From positions 6,215,349 through 6,279,348 of the forward strand of contig CM038918.1 of NCBI GenBank assembly GCA_021904315.1: a stretch of 64,000 nucleotides of DNA, read 5' to 3'. A program made the position numbers and the translations under genes. Below, in pieces: positions 24,118-36,342 of the stretch. How positions within the stretch are numbered: the first letter of the stretch is position 1; the number at the start of each line of letters is the position of its first letter. Source of the DNA: Sphagnum magellanicum (lineage: Eukaryota > Streptophyta > Sphagnopsida > Sphagnales > Sphagnaceae). The notes under the pieces are model-generated. The model worked only from the letters and a program-made list of their open reading frames with translations. It made no database searches and had not been told where the DNA came from.

Positions 24118-26128
24118 TTACACAGGGACTCCCTGGATACTCTCTGCAGGCTTTTTGAATGATTCATACTCTTGCTGCACCATTTCTCCCCCTTGCACTG
24201 GATCAAATGCACATCTGTAAAAGCTGAACCCCCATATCATGTCCCCTCTTCTCAATTAGTCCAACTTGCATCAAGAATTATATACATTGATGACATCAGA
24301 ATAGTACACTGCTGCCAATCAAAACCTAACCACATATATATCACTTGAGATAAGTTGCCACAATGTTGTCACTGATCCTCAACCACTCCAGAATACATGA
24401 GTTATCATCAAAGAGCTTTCTGAATTATTCAAGCCTATGTTCCAAGTGTGCAACTCTATACACCATCATGAATCATGGCAAGACAGTTAATGAGCAAAAG
24501 GTGTTGAAATGAGACAAGGTTATGCAACCTATGGACAAGAAGAGAAGCGAAAAAGGGAAGAAAATTTACCTTCCATTGGCACAGGCAATCAGGACAGTAT
24601 GCTTTTGTGGACCAAATGCAACCATGGCACGAGCTTCCTCTGGAATTCGAAACTGTGCAAATGACCACTCTGAACTGAAGTACTTGGGCAACACCCCTGC
24701 CACACTCACTCAATCAATGAGTGTCACATCACCCCTAATAGTGCGAAACACAAGCCACCATCCACAATGTCAAAGTTGCTTCTTCACAACCTTTTCATAC
24801 AAGAGATGCTAGTTGAGAAACATCATGCGTACATGTCATGCTCAATGAAATCAGGCAATCTGCAACAATGACAATGAAACAAATCTGGAAGAAAGCATAG
24901 ATAGGAAGGACAGATGTGACCTTTCATGAAGGAGAGGGAGGAGCCAGCATTTGTAGCAGCATATGACAACAAGGCAGAGCCAGCCAGTAAGAGACTGCTA
25001 CTAGAGCCAGCACGCTGCAGTGAATTGCCCCTTGAAACAGATCCTGGCCCCAAAGCATCTGCTCGTGCCTCCTCTGATGTGGCCTTGATACCAAATACAT
25101 GAACAGTGCCCTTGTCACTGGAGCATGCCAGCCACTGAGCATTTGCTGAGAAGGCAATGCTATAAATATCTGCTCGGTCAGCACCACGCCGTAGCTGTGA
25201 CATCCAATGCACCCATCCTTCTTTCTCTTAGTGCCTCAAGCTCTTGCATCTTATAACATCAACATTGCTCTTTGAATTACCATTTCAATGTATGGAAGTC
25301 AGGGGAGCACACGAAAACAGGCCAAGAAAAAATTTGGAACCAACAACCCACCTCTTGCAATTTGGTTCCATCCGCAGTGCTGAAGATGTAAATTAGGGTT
25401 CCCTTAGTGCTTGCAGTGGCCAGCAGAGACCCACTCTGTGAAAGTGCTAAGCAAGCCAGTGAAGATTCATGAGCCTGCACAAACCTTGTCTTCTTCACAC
25501 TATAGAGTTCAATTCTGACCTCACCTCGCCTTTGGCCTGGGCATGCCAGAACACAGGCTGTGGATGCAGGTGAGAGTGCACAAATTCCTTTCATGTTGCT
25601 CAGGGTCTCAATCTGGTGAAGCACTTTGAGATTCTCAAAACTGTAGACATAGATTTTGTGTTCCAAAACCACCACAATACAGTCTCTTCTCAACCTGACT
25701 GCCCTAACCTCACTTCTGAATGAAAGCTCCCCAATACACCTGCTTTGGAAATCATCCCAAATCATGACTTTGTTGGGTGAGTAGCGAGGATTTTTGCCTC
25801 CCCCAACAAGTGCCAACACATTGCATCTGAAAAGCATCTCCACAATTGCAATTCCAGCTCCATCTGTCTCCCTCCTGAAAGTCTCCTTGAATGGGTCACA
25901 GTTGTAGATCCTGAATCCTGTCTCTGTCCCACAAGCAAAGCAGCCATGGTCCTGATTGAATCCTACTGACAGCAACGTCCAATCACGAGACTGGCTCTCA
26001 GCCTGCTCCTGATTTTGGTTCTCCTTCACATTTACATTCTGATCTTGTTGCACATCAGACATCTGCTGTCTTGATGGTGATGGACTTTTTGAAGCCATAG
26101 GCGATAAGGATGTTGAGCCTGGCATCAT
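24118..26128 (-). CDS. ATG18: ATG18/WIPI-type WD40 propeller, autophagy
   Basis: Four exons on the minus strand fit one frame: 26128-25352, 25194-24921, 24696-24570 and 24223-24118 (stop TAA), giving 427 residues, the usual length for plant ATG18a-type proteins. Hallmarks are [44 protein letters not shown], the phosphoinositide-binding LRRG (260-263, immediately after the exon 1-2 junction), [27 protein letters not shown] and the C-terminal [14 protein letters not shown]. The family binds PI3P on the forming autophagosome and acts in lipid transfer with ATG2. One oddity is GTLIYIF where relatives usually have Arg in place of Tyr. Two adjacent ATGs open the frame, and a third in-frame Met (MASKSPSP) could be the true start. 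Confidence 0.93.
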
Positions 26129-27564
26129 CAGAAAAACAAAACCTCACCTTGAAAAACCCGTCTTTTCAAACCCTTCTTTTTTAGGTTGTTGGACTGCAAA
26201 CAGCTTGACAGAAGGCTCTGAATTCTTTGCAGCACCTAGACCAAAACCTCGCAGGTAGAAACAGAATCTTGGAGTCTTTGCTGAGAGCTTTCAAGAATCA
26301 TTTTTGTCTGCCCATGAAGGAGCCCTGCAAGTTTCGCATCCAAAAAGAAAACTCTCCTGATAGCCAATTTCACAGCCAAGCTTTTGAAACCACACTTTTG
26401 CTCTCAACATTCACAGGTTGCTCACCAACACTTCTCACTTAAAATACCACAAACCCTAAAAAACATCACCAACACAAAACTTCCAAAGGAAAACAAACAA
26501 ACAAGTAATCAAACCAAAAGAAAACAGGGCTGCAGCAGCAACAATCAGAACATCAGGGTTCAAAACATGGGGCAATCCTCAAATGCTCACCAATCATCTA
26601 ACCCTCTATTATATAAAGCAAAAATAGGTATGAGATTTTTTCTGCAGAGAAGAAATAAAGCTCATCTTTCGTGTCAGTCAGTGCCATGCCAACACAAAAG
26701 AAAGAGTGGCAGTCTGTACAGAGTAATGCAAAACAACAAGACGCTTGATGCAAAGCCCACAGATGAAAAAGGAGAAAACCTTTGAAGAAGATCAAAGGAT
26801 TCAAGAATGATTGTACAAAGGAAACATATGTTCTACTCACCTGAACATCAAGGTCAGCACCGCCATCAAAATTGCTAAAAAAAAAACCAGCTTCACGCAC
26901 ACAGCAAAGCAAGCATTACAAGAGAAAACTTTACAAAAGATTTCCAACAAGAGCCAAAAAGAAGAACATATCTTCTCCTCACCAGAAAATCAAAACCATC
27001 ACAGCCATCAAAATTACAAAAACCAGTTGCGCAATTTATTGAAGACAAAAAAGAGACTTCCAAGAGCCAGAAGAAAGACCTTGACGTACCGAATCTATAT
27101 ATGTGTGTGTGTGTGTGTGTGTGTATAATAATTTATATTATTTTTCGTCTTGAAGAAGAGAAGAAGAGCTCGTGCAGATGTGTGTATTCTCTGCTGCTGC
27201 TGCTGCGCTCTTCTTAGCCGCTCCCTTCGTCCGCTGCGCACTCGAAAGAACGACAACAATTGTCGCGAAACCTACACTACACACCCCCACCACTGCAACA
27301 ACGCGAGCGAGCGAGCGAGCGAGCTGCGTGATGGTGCCGCACATCAGAGCGCACGCAAACGAAAGGAAGGAAGGAAGGAAGGAAAGATGGATGGATGGAT
27401 GGAAGGATGGATGGATGGATGAATGGATCATTTTTTTGCTTTTTTTTCTTTGTTGAATTTACACTTTTAAAAACGAAAATTTCCACACACAAAAAAAAAA
27501 CATTGTCGCCAAGTAAATTGGATGGATGGATGGAAGGATGAATGGATGAATGGAAATTGGATCT

Positions 27565-27593
27565 AGTAGCTTAAGGGATTTTGGCCCCTACTA

Positions 27594-27624
<31 letters not shown>

Positions 27625-27730
27625 GGTCTAATTGTTTTATATGAGTATTTTTGAAAGATGATATTTTGGCTTGTGTTGAAACTTGAGATTAATTATAGAG
27701 TTATAATATCTTGAAGGATTTTTTAATTTT
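27565..27730 (+). repeat. Dispersed repeat family A, copy 2
   Basis: It shares with 4271-4480, in order, GTAGCTTAAGGGATTTT, CCCCTA, AGGTAATAATAATAAT, the AGGTCTA after the microsatellite, GATGATATTTTGGCTTGTGT and TATCTTGAAGGATTTT. It is about 30-40 bp shorter in the AT-rich parts. It lies upstream of the oxidoreductase-like gene. Confidence 0.75.
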
Positions 27731-27832
27731 TTTTTCATTATTTTGTGAAGATTAGGTATATTTTTTGCATGGTGAAAAAAAAATTTGAATTTTCATAATT
27801 CTTCTTCTTTAAAGATAACTTTTAACACATAT

Positions 27833-28190
27833 CAGGCTGAGTAATGCGCAACTTTCACAACTGCACCAGTTCCATTTTGGATGAACTATTATTATGCTGA
27901 GTGACGCATTTTTCATGATTGCACCGGTTCCATTTTGGATGAACTATCAGGCTGAGTGAGTGAGTGAGGCAACCTCCATGATTGCACCAGTTCGGTTTTG
28001 GATGAACTATTCAGGCTGAGTGACACAACCTTCACCATTGCACCAGTTCCATTTTGGATGAACTATATCAAGCTGAGCTGAGCTGAGCGACACAACCTCC
28101 ATGATTGCACCAGTTTCATTTTGGATGAATCATCAGGCTGAGTGATGCAACCTCCATGATTGCACTAATTCCATTTTGGATGAATTATTC
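27833..28190. repeat. Minisatellite of about 58-65 bp, six units
   Basis: Six tandem imperfect units share GATTGCACCAGTTCCATTTT, GGATGAACTAT and CAGGCTGAGTGA followed by CAACCTCCAT. Unit length varies because GAGT and GAGCT steps are themselves expanded (GTGAGTGAGTGAG, GAGCTGAGCTGAGC). It lies between the divergent ATG18 and oxidoreductase-like genes and is non-coding. Confidence 0.85.
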
Positions 28191-28843
28191 TAGACAATCC
28201 AAGTTATTTCACCTAGGGCAGGTATTGAGATTGAGTCAATTTTTCTTTTTTCTTTTTTTTTAAAAAAAAAATTTGTTTGCCTCACCTACCTACCTACCCA
28301 TAAAAATGAAAATTATCCATCCACCCACTCCATCCATCCATCGAAAATGTTTTTACTAAATTTTACTGCGTTGCAAACGAAAACTTAAATATCTGTCTGT
28401 CTGTCTGTCATCCATTCGTCATCCATTCGTCCTCCGTTTTCTTGTCTAGCGGAGATGACGAGGAGTGGTCTCGAAGCTCTCCCGGAAGCGCTCTCTCTCT
28501 CTCTCTCTTCTCCCTCCCTCCCAAGGGAGAACTTCGGTTCTTCGGGTGCGTTGCCGCGCGGTGGAGCGCCGTGACCACTTCTTCGCGAAAGTATCTGAAA
28601 GAATTTTTTTCGATCAAGAGAAGCTTCAAGTCTTTTTAATTTTTTAATTTTTTTTTTTATGGACCAGAATTGAGTGAGTGACATATTATTAGTTTCCAGG
28701 AGAAGAAGAGGCTTCTCGTTTGCAGGAAACGGGGCACTTATTAGTTACGGATCGTGTTAGATCCGCTCGATTTTTTCGGCGCCTTTTTTTTTTCTTCTTC
28801 TTCTTCTTCTTCTTCTTTCTTTTTTCTTGTGATTTTTTTGTTG

Positions 28844-29944
28844 ATGAATTCTTTCTTTGCATCGCGGCGCCTTTTGCACGAACCTTCAGTGTGTTGTTCT
28901 GTTTCTTCCAGTGTGCCGTGGTTTGGTGTTGCACAAGGATCCTTGCCGTTTGTAGCAACAAAAGCCTCGCCTCAGCGTAGCAGTTCGTGTAAGAGACTTG
29001 ATCAAGGATCCAAGTTTTTTGGAAGGTGGAGACTGGACGGCTTTTTTCGCGTCCCGATTTCTCCAGGTTCGTCTTCGCTGTGGATGCCGTATTATGGTTT
29101 GTATTCGCGGGGCGTTTGTTGGATATACTTATTAGAAGAAGACTGCAGCAGGTGGAATGAGCGTCTCGGTTTTCTTGTTAGTCTAGATCGACTTTGTGTC
29201 CCTGTTTTGTTTCCCTCTTTTTGCCTTGGAGGTTTGATGCATAGACAGTTGTCGCTTTTCTTCACGAACGTATGCGGAAAATCGACTGGGCATAGAGCTT
29301 GTAGATCGAGGCATCCAAGTTTCTTTGCGGGTTCTTTTCTTCAAAGCGGGAAACTCGGTTTTTCACCAATTTTTCCGTTCCTGTTGCAATCAAGCTTCAT
29401 CATGGGACAAGCTTTTTCAGTGACAAGGCCGTTCGCGGTGATGGAAAAGGGGGAAAAACTCCAGAGCTCTTGTGGAGATGAGAGTGACAATTTTGAGAGT
29501 GAGAAGGACGTGGGAGGGGAAAAACAGCAGAAGAGAGATGCAAGTGAAGCTGAGCACGTAAACAAGGACGGAACAGATCACGGAACCCTAGAAGATGATT
29601 CTAAGAAGATCTCTGAGACCTTGAACAATAATGTAGGGTTGGAGGAATTGCAACATGATGCTGCACCTCTGGGGGAGTATGAACCCCCAAGAGCTTTCAG
29701 TGCAAAAGTGGATGCAGAGGATATGAGAGGAGGAGATTTGGAAGAGGATAGTGCCCCAAAAGTAGCAAGACAACATGTGCAGGAGAAGGCAAAAGCTGTT
29801 GAGGATGAGCTTGGGCCTCCACCTGAGAGACCACTTCCAGGTGATTGTTGTGGTCAAGGATGTGATGTATGTGTATGGGATACATACTATGAACAACTTC
29901 AGGAATACAATGCTCTGAAAAAGGCTTTGCAAAATCCCAAGTAG
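28844..29944 (+). CDS. Oxidoreductase-like domain protein (OXLD1-like)
   Basis: This is a single open exon. The last ~43 residues carry the oxidoreductase-like signature GPPPERPLPGDCCGQGCDVC followed by VWDTYYEQLQEYN, with cysteines at 335, 336, 340 and 343 in the 366-residue model. The family (Pfam Oxidored-like, animal OXLD1) has small, often mitochondrial members whose function is poorly defined. The frame is open without stops from 28754. The first in-frame ATG (28844) gives MNSFFASRRLLHEPS, which looks like a mitochondrial presequence. Alternatives are ATGs at 29084, 29237 (MHRQLSLFF, also presequence-like) and 29402 (MGQAFSV, 180 residues). A long acidic, disordered-looking middle (about 190-320) separates the N-terminus from the domain. 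The domain call is firm and the start is uncertain. Confidence 0.8.
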   Translation: MNSFFASRRLLHEPSVCCSVSSSVPWFGVAQGSLPFVATKASPQRSSSCKRLDQGSKFFGRWRLDGFFRVPISPGSSSLWMPYYGLYSRGVCWIYLLEEDCSRWNERLGFLVSLDRLCVPVLFPSFCLGGLMHRQLSLFFTNVCGKSTGHRACRSRHPSFFAGSFLQSGKLGFSPIFPFLLQSSFIMGQAFSVTRPFAVMEKGEKLQSSCGDESDNFESEKDVGGEKQQKRDASEAEHVNKDGTDHGTLEDDSKKISETLNNNVGLEELQHDAAPLGEYEPPRAFSAKVDAEDMRGGDLEEDSAPKVARQHVQEKAKAVEDELGPPPERPLPGDCCGQGCDVCVWDTYYEQLQEYNALKKALQNPK

Positions 29945-31089
29945 AGTAGTACTTCAGATAGAAAAAAATGCACAGTGAAGTATGTTGTTTCCAGAAACCC
30001 TAGGAGGTGGACAGGGATGCAAAAGTAGCTGCAAAGATAGAATACAAATTTAGCCACAAGGATACAATGCATAGGTAGCTGCCAAAGATAGGAGATTGAT
30101 AGTTTCTGTAGTGCAGAGAGGATTAGATTAAGGTTCCTTGATTTGAATTACTGAAACAGTTGGAGTTTGGAACAAGATTTGAGGGAAATCTGGCATATGG
30201 TTATCTCAGAGAGGAGGAGCAGTGAGCAGGAAGAACTGCAACAATCCCATGTTTGTAGCTGAAAACAGGCAGTGCAGAGGAGTGCTAGAGTTGAATGGCC
30301 ATGCCCCCCCAAAGGTATTTCATGCACCAAGAGTTTGCTCTATTATGAAAGATATGGATTGAGAGTTTGGTGTCTGCAGAACAACAGTCAAGGGAATTTT
30401 TTGTGGGAATTTAATAGTTTTGCAATACACATGCAGATGTGTATCTCTGCTCCTCAACTGCCTGCAGACTGCCACCACCTTGCATGCAGGCTCATGGCCT
30501 GCCTTTCCTAAGGTCCTTATATCCTCTCTCACTGCTTCCATATGTTCATGTTTTGGATTATTTCAAGATGCTCTGTCTATTCATAGAGGAGTCCCCCACC
30601 CCCCCCCAAGCAGGCTGAAGTGAATTCACATCTGAAGCTGAATTTCACCATTTGCAAGGGGACAACATTTTTATGGTTCCTGTAACCTAATCTTCCACTC
30701 AGAAATTAATGGAAAGAAAGAGATGCAAGAGTTTGAACACTGAACATTTTGCGCTTGATGAGGTTCTTCATTCCATATATTTGGTAAAGTATGAAGTTGA
30801 TTACCCTCACAAGCATGTTGCAGCTTGGGTGAGGATACTCTTCACTTTTCTTATCAACTATGTCTCTACATGACTGACTCTTCATGTTGCTTCCAGAAAT
30901 GTGGCAGAAACTCAGGATGTAGATTATATATATGATGGTTTGCCCAAATTTTGGGTGGATTATGTATGATGGTTTGCCCAGATTTTGGGCAGATTATAAT
31001 ACACTAATCTACACCAACTGCTGGGAGCTGATGAAGTCAGTGGGTGGTCATGGAAGCTCATCAATGCTGTTTGTGATGAAAGTCATGGT

Positions 31090-31620
31090 CTGGCACTTTG
31101 TGAGTGAATCTCATAAGGTTAAGACTACACTCATTGTTGTTTTACCTTCAAAATGTCGTGGAGATTTTTCTGCAATCTTACAGATATACAAACATGTGAA
31201 GTTGATTGTTTGTGTTGGATTTTCCAGGTTTCTGAGGATTTAGAGATTTCCAGTGCACAAGGATGAGGGTTAACCTGGTCCTTTCTCGACACAAAGAGAT
31301 GCTGTGGATGTTATGGAAGAATTCACCCTGAACAACATTCTCAACCAAGCCAGGTCATAGTAATCTAACACCTGCCAACCTATAGCATTATTTCTCTCAT
31401 TCACAGGATCAGAAACATAGTGGATAGTGGAAGATAATGAACAATTACATGTCTGCACATGCAGAGCCAATTGGCAGCAATCATTAACTTTGCTTTAGCT
31501 TCACTTTCAATTTCCTGAAATGCCGAAATTCACTGTGAAGCTCTGTGGAATGCTATTTGTGAGGAAGAAGATTGTTGTTGTGGAGATTTCCCTGCAATTT
31601 CATAGATGCGATGCTCTGTG
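31090..31620. repeat. Dispersed repeat B, two local copies
   Basis: The stretch 31099-31190 resembles the complement of 59915-60003 inside the DDAH intron: both contain GAATCTCATAAGGTTA-like sequence, then ACACTCATTGTT and a TTTCTCTGCAA core. A second partial copy at about 31575-31615 shares GTGGAGATTT, CTGCAAT and CATAGAT. These look like fragments of one non-coding repeat family. Confidence 0.45.
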
Positions 31621-33905
31621 CGCTTTTCAGGGATCCAGTGTCTATTATTGCTAGCAGGTGTTCTGGTTATTTCTTGATCCTCATAACTCATAACCACATG
31701 TTGGTGGTTCCAAAGGATGCACAAACTAACCATGCCTGCCCCAGTGTTTACAACTGTCCAGGTTCATGTCAATTTCCTGGTTTGAATCACCTCATTTGCC
31801 ACCATACTTTGAGAAATCAATGACCCACAAGGCAATAAACAGCTAACAACGCCCCATGCCAAATGAGGCTCCAACCAAAGGCAGATGAGGCACCTAACTT
31901 CCTCTTCTGCACTGTTCTCTTACAAGTACCATCTCTTTTTCTTTGCTTGCCATTCTCATTCTAAACCCCTTGTTAGGGATATTCGGTTCAATGAATGTCA
32001 AATTGGTGCTGTTCAGATTTTTCATCCCTTACTGTAACACAATAATACTCTAATCATATGTTAAGGTCCTTGGATGTTATGACCTCCAAAGTTTTCATAC
32101 TCGCATTCCACACATCCCGCATTCCATGTATCTTTTGGGGCATCATGAATTAGGTGATGACTGTTAGGAGGGCTGTTACTACTAGTGGCTTGTGGATTTA
32201 GTGCTTATAGTTTTGCTTTTGCCACAGGTCCTTGCTTTTTCAGCTTAAATGGGAATCCCCACTTACCTACAATAACGGCTCAAATTTGAAAATGAGCACA
32301 CTTATAATTACAACTAATGCAAACTTGATTACTCCACATTCTTTTTGCTTTTGAATTGTTTGGGGAATATTTAAATCTCAAAATACAAAAAAGTGAAACT
32401 CTTGAACAAATTTAAGATTACAACGAATGATTGAACATTAGAATTTTTCATAAAATGTGCCAAACAAAGGATGGAATTGCTCATTTAGGGGTTCAAAATA
32501 GGTTGACATGGTTAGGTGGGCATTAAATTGCTTAATTAATTTGTATTGGGTGCCATAGTTAGGATCAAATTTATTTTCGAACTTCCAAAAGTGCTAAAAG
32601 GAGTTTGTTCTTGAATCTATTTCCCAATGCAAATTTTGAAATATGTAGCCAAAGGACGGTTGTTAACATAAATGTATGAAATGCAAATCATAGAAAAATT
32701 CAACAATCTCATGTTTAGTTTTGTTGTTTGATCAAATGTTTTTGGACTTTATGAAATAACAACAAAGAAAGGGTGACAATTAGAAGAAGGTACCAAAAAT
32801 GGGTTGGATTGGGTACAACTTTAAGGAAAACTTTATTGAATTACATGTATTTATGCATGCAACTTCTTTTGTGGGCGTAGAGCTTCATTGTAGGCAAGTT
32901 TAAGTTTGAAAAGAAAAATGAACAAACAAGTCAAGCTTTAGTACAATGAAATTTAAATCCATCTTTTTTGTTTCATGAAATGTTGAACATTATCACTCCT
33001 TTAAGAAGGTGAATCCCATGTAAGGAAGGGAAAACGGATGATCCCTTTTACTAAGTTTTGGCCATGTAAAATTTAGGAAGAAGGAGGAGGGCCCAAAGAA
33101 TAGACTTTTCTTCCTTCCCCAAAACCCCCATATACCTTAGCAAACCAAGTTTTTTAAATTTGATCTTCAAAACAAATTTGAATGAAAAGGTGATCTAGAG
33201 CCTTTAAATACTTGCCAAAACATGTGCCAAGTCACCATGTCTATTTGGATGATATAAATCCATGCAAAACTTTAACTTGGATCCTAAAATAATGACTATC
33301 AAATTTCAATAAAACACATTTTCAAACCATAAGAAAAAAAAACTTTGAAATTACATAAAATAATCTCAATTGATTGTTTTTCAAATGTAAAAGTTTTCAA
33401 AACAAAATAGTATAACTTTTAGGGTCTATGTTGTCAACAATAAATAATTAAACCTAAGTATAACCTTTGAGCCTCCATAAAAATTCCTATAGTATAATAA
33501 ACATGTTAGAATGAATTATCCCATTATGCACAAATTTGCCAAATTTCGAAAAGAATAAAATAAAAATTCAAATTGCCAGATTTCTACAATAAGTTTCAAT
33601 AGGTATGTATGCAAGAATATAGAAGGATCCTGGTTTTGTGTTTTCCTGACTTTCATATCTGGCATGTTGTAGCCAGAATTGGCTAAATTAGTTTCTGAAT
33701 GGTCGCCACCTTGGCTACATACATACATCACAAAATCCTTGAAAAAATTAAAGCCCCTGAGCTTTCTTTGAAGCTTTTAGGTAGCCTACTTCCAAGGCTT
33801 CAAGGCTCCAGCTGTAAGTAAAATGGCTATTACACTTCCTTCACACATGTTTTGTCGGACTTTCTTCCTTGCTTGGTGTGAAGCTTCTTTGACTAGCTTT
33901 TATTT

Positions 33906-34109
33906 AAAGCAAAACCCATTCCTCAAGTCAAATTCTATTTGCATATACATACATGTTTTTCTTTCAACTTTCTAAAGCAAAACCCATTCCTCAAGTCAAA
34001 TTCTATTTGCATATACATACATGTTTTTCTTTCAACTTTCTAAAGCAAAACCCATTCCTCAAGTCAAATTCTATTTGCATATACATACATGTTTTTCTTT
34101 CAACTTTCT
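33906..34109. repeat. Perfect tandem triplication of a 68-bp unit
   Basis: Three copies of a 68-bp unit beginning AAAGCAAAACCCATTCCTCA start at 33906, 33974 and 34042. No difference between the copies was seen by eye, in contrast to the surrounding decayed sequence. This implies a very recent expansion, or possibly an assembly artefact. There is no coding sequence. Confidence 0.92.
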
Positions 34110-35369
34110 AGTTGTTTAAAGTTTCTTAAAGGTTTCTAGAGCAAAAGGCAAGCTACAAAATCTTGGTGTGTTTTCGTCCCCAACATATGAAAACTTGTTA
34201 AAATATAGCCAACAACTTGTGTTAACACTTTGGAAAAAAAATCTTTGTTTTGGATAATAACTAATAATCATGACATTTGTTTGGTTCCATGAAATTTTTT
34301 GTTCAATTGAAATTTTATTGTATGTGAATCCACTTTCTAGACTACATCTTTGAACTACTTACCTTGCTAAAAGATGGAAATGACATAAAGGATTAGAGTT
34401 TTGGATTAAAATAATTAAAAAAAACATTGAGAGAAGTGTTGGCCCATGTCATGTGTTGACTAAGAAGCATGTTTGCAAACTTCATTATTTCAGATTTTTA
34501 AAAACTCTAAATTTACGTATATATCCAAACATGTTGCCCAAGAAAAAAAAAGTGAAGTACAACATATTTCCCAAACAAGGTTTTACATTTTGAGCTATTT
34601 AGGTTTTTTTTTGATTGAAATGGGTGTCTTCTAAAGTTTCTTAGATCATCTCCGAATGAAGGATTTGAGAGGGAAAAAAAAATGTTTTGTTGTTTCTAGG
34701 TGCAAGAATGTGTCAATCATATACCAACTACGTGTCCCTCTTTGACTCCCTATATACATACAAGACTACTATATATATATATATATATATATAATACTCT
34801 TAGTTAGTATGAGCTTTTCTATTGAGCACACACCCATCACTTTTGCCTTTGAAGAGTTTGGGGGCAAGTCAATAGAATGGCTTCTTATTAGAGAGACCTT
34901 TCCACAATGCCAAAAGAGATGAAAAGCTTGTCACAAAAAATAGTGCACTTGGTGGTGCGATTACATAATCGGTACATGGGTGGCACCCATTTTTTTCTCT
35001 CACCCATAGGTCAAAAGATTTGGTTGTTCAACTTGATTTCAGTTGTGCACCACACCATTAGAAGGTTGAGAGGGTTTGAAGCCTTGTTGGTCTTTGAAAA
35101 GCCTAGAAGAATTTGCAATGGTAAAAAGAAGACCTTTTTATTTGCTTTTTATTGGGCCCCAAAAGTGTTGTTTTTCCAATAAAGAATGAAAGAACAAAAG
35201 GATGAGGAGTGGGAGATTGACTGGTGGTGTAAAGCAATTAGGGTTTGGGATGTCAAAAGAGCTTCCATTCCTACCAACAACAACAACAAGGGTTGTGTGT
35301 GTGAGTGACATAGTGTTGCCTTGCCATTTTTACATTCAAAAAGTATCTCAAGGCAAAAAGAAGAATTAT

Positions 35370-35500
35370 GGAAAAATCCTCTAGAAGAAACCAAAATCCT
35401 TCAAGATATCATAACTCTATGATAACTATTTATCTCAAGCTTTGCTTCAACACAATATCCTTGCCTTCTTGGTAGGCAAGGCCAACATACATAGAGCAGC
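35370..35500 (-). repeat. Dispersed repeat family A, copy 3 (inverted, partial)
   Basis: Read on the minus strand, this shows a GGCCTTGCCTACC-like start, then TTGTGTTGAAGCAAAG, TTGAGATAAATAGTTAT, AGAGTTATGATATCTTGAAG, GATTTTGGTTTCTTCTAGAG and GATTTTT. These match in order the right half and right flank of copy 1 at about 4390-4475. The (TAA)n microsatellite part is absent. Confidence 0.6.
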
Positions 35501-36342
35501 TTTGCACCAGTTGTGCCCATTAGAAGTTTAGGGTTTTGTATGCCTTGCAAGGTAATATTTGTTGTTGCTCACTAATCCTAAACCCTAAAAAAAAATTCCA
35601 CATACAACAAAACACTCCATACAAATTTTCAAATATGATTTGTTTTTTTTTTTTTTTTTGAAGGAAGCCGTGCTACTAACTATTGAATAGTGTGGCTCTT
35701 ATTTCTCACCCTTGCTAACTAATGGTGTTTTTTTTAGGAATTTATTATTATTGTGTGTAGCCAAAATGGCTATACCTATCATCATCCATGGGAAGATGTA
35801 GAAAAAAGTGGTGATCATCCATAGATAGATAGATTTAGCCAAATCTGGATATTAATGAGAAATAAAATTACAAATGTATATATATATATATATGATCTTT
35901 CTATATTTTTGGCTACACAAGGAAACCAAATATATGACGAATCTGGCAATTTTTCATCATTTTATTTTTTTCTCACTTCTGGCGATTGGAAAACTTTCAA
36001 AATCACTTCTTTTTCAAATTTTTTAATTTTTAATTTTTAATTTTGGCAAAACTTTGCCCGGAATTTTTTAAAAAAATGCTGTTTGAAGTTGCTACTTATT
36101 AATTCTCTCTCTCTCTACCTACCTACCTACCTACCTACCTACCTACCTAGCGAGACACTCTTGCTTTCTCTCCAAGGAGAGAGATTTAGAGTCAAAGTTA
36201 CTTGAAGGTACTCACCCATCAATCCATCCCTTCCATGTGTGTCTACAACAAATCTTAACTCCACTTTGCCCTTTGCTTTTCCTTTTACCACCCTTTCCTT
36301 TCAGCACTCTTTAGGCCAAACCAAAGACCACCTTAACCAAAC

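Larger units (their letters stand above)
26129..28843. other. Divergent intergenic region, ATG18 / oxidoreductase-like gene
   Basis: This holds the 5' sides of two divergently transcribed genes. It is packed with simple repeats: (GT)n at about 27101-27123, (GCGA)n at 27303-27322, (GGAA)n then (ATGG)n at 27362-27428, (TAA)n at about 27596-27625, (TGTC)n at 28396-28410, (CT)n at 28493-28508 and (TTC)n at 28793-28816. It also holds a copy of dispersed repeat A and a ~60-bp minisatellite. Short ORFs in both directions are low-complexity and not credible genes. Confidence 0.75.

Noticed and set aside
33906-34109. CRISPR-like array
   Set aside because: The three units are contiguous and identical, with no spacers, and the context is a plant nuclear genome.
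34907-35182. 91-codon plus-strand ORF
   Set aside because: No recognisable domain. It lies in repeat-rich AT spacer next to an inverted dispersed-repeat copy.
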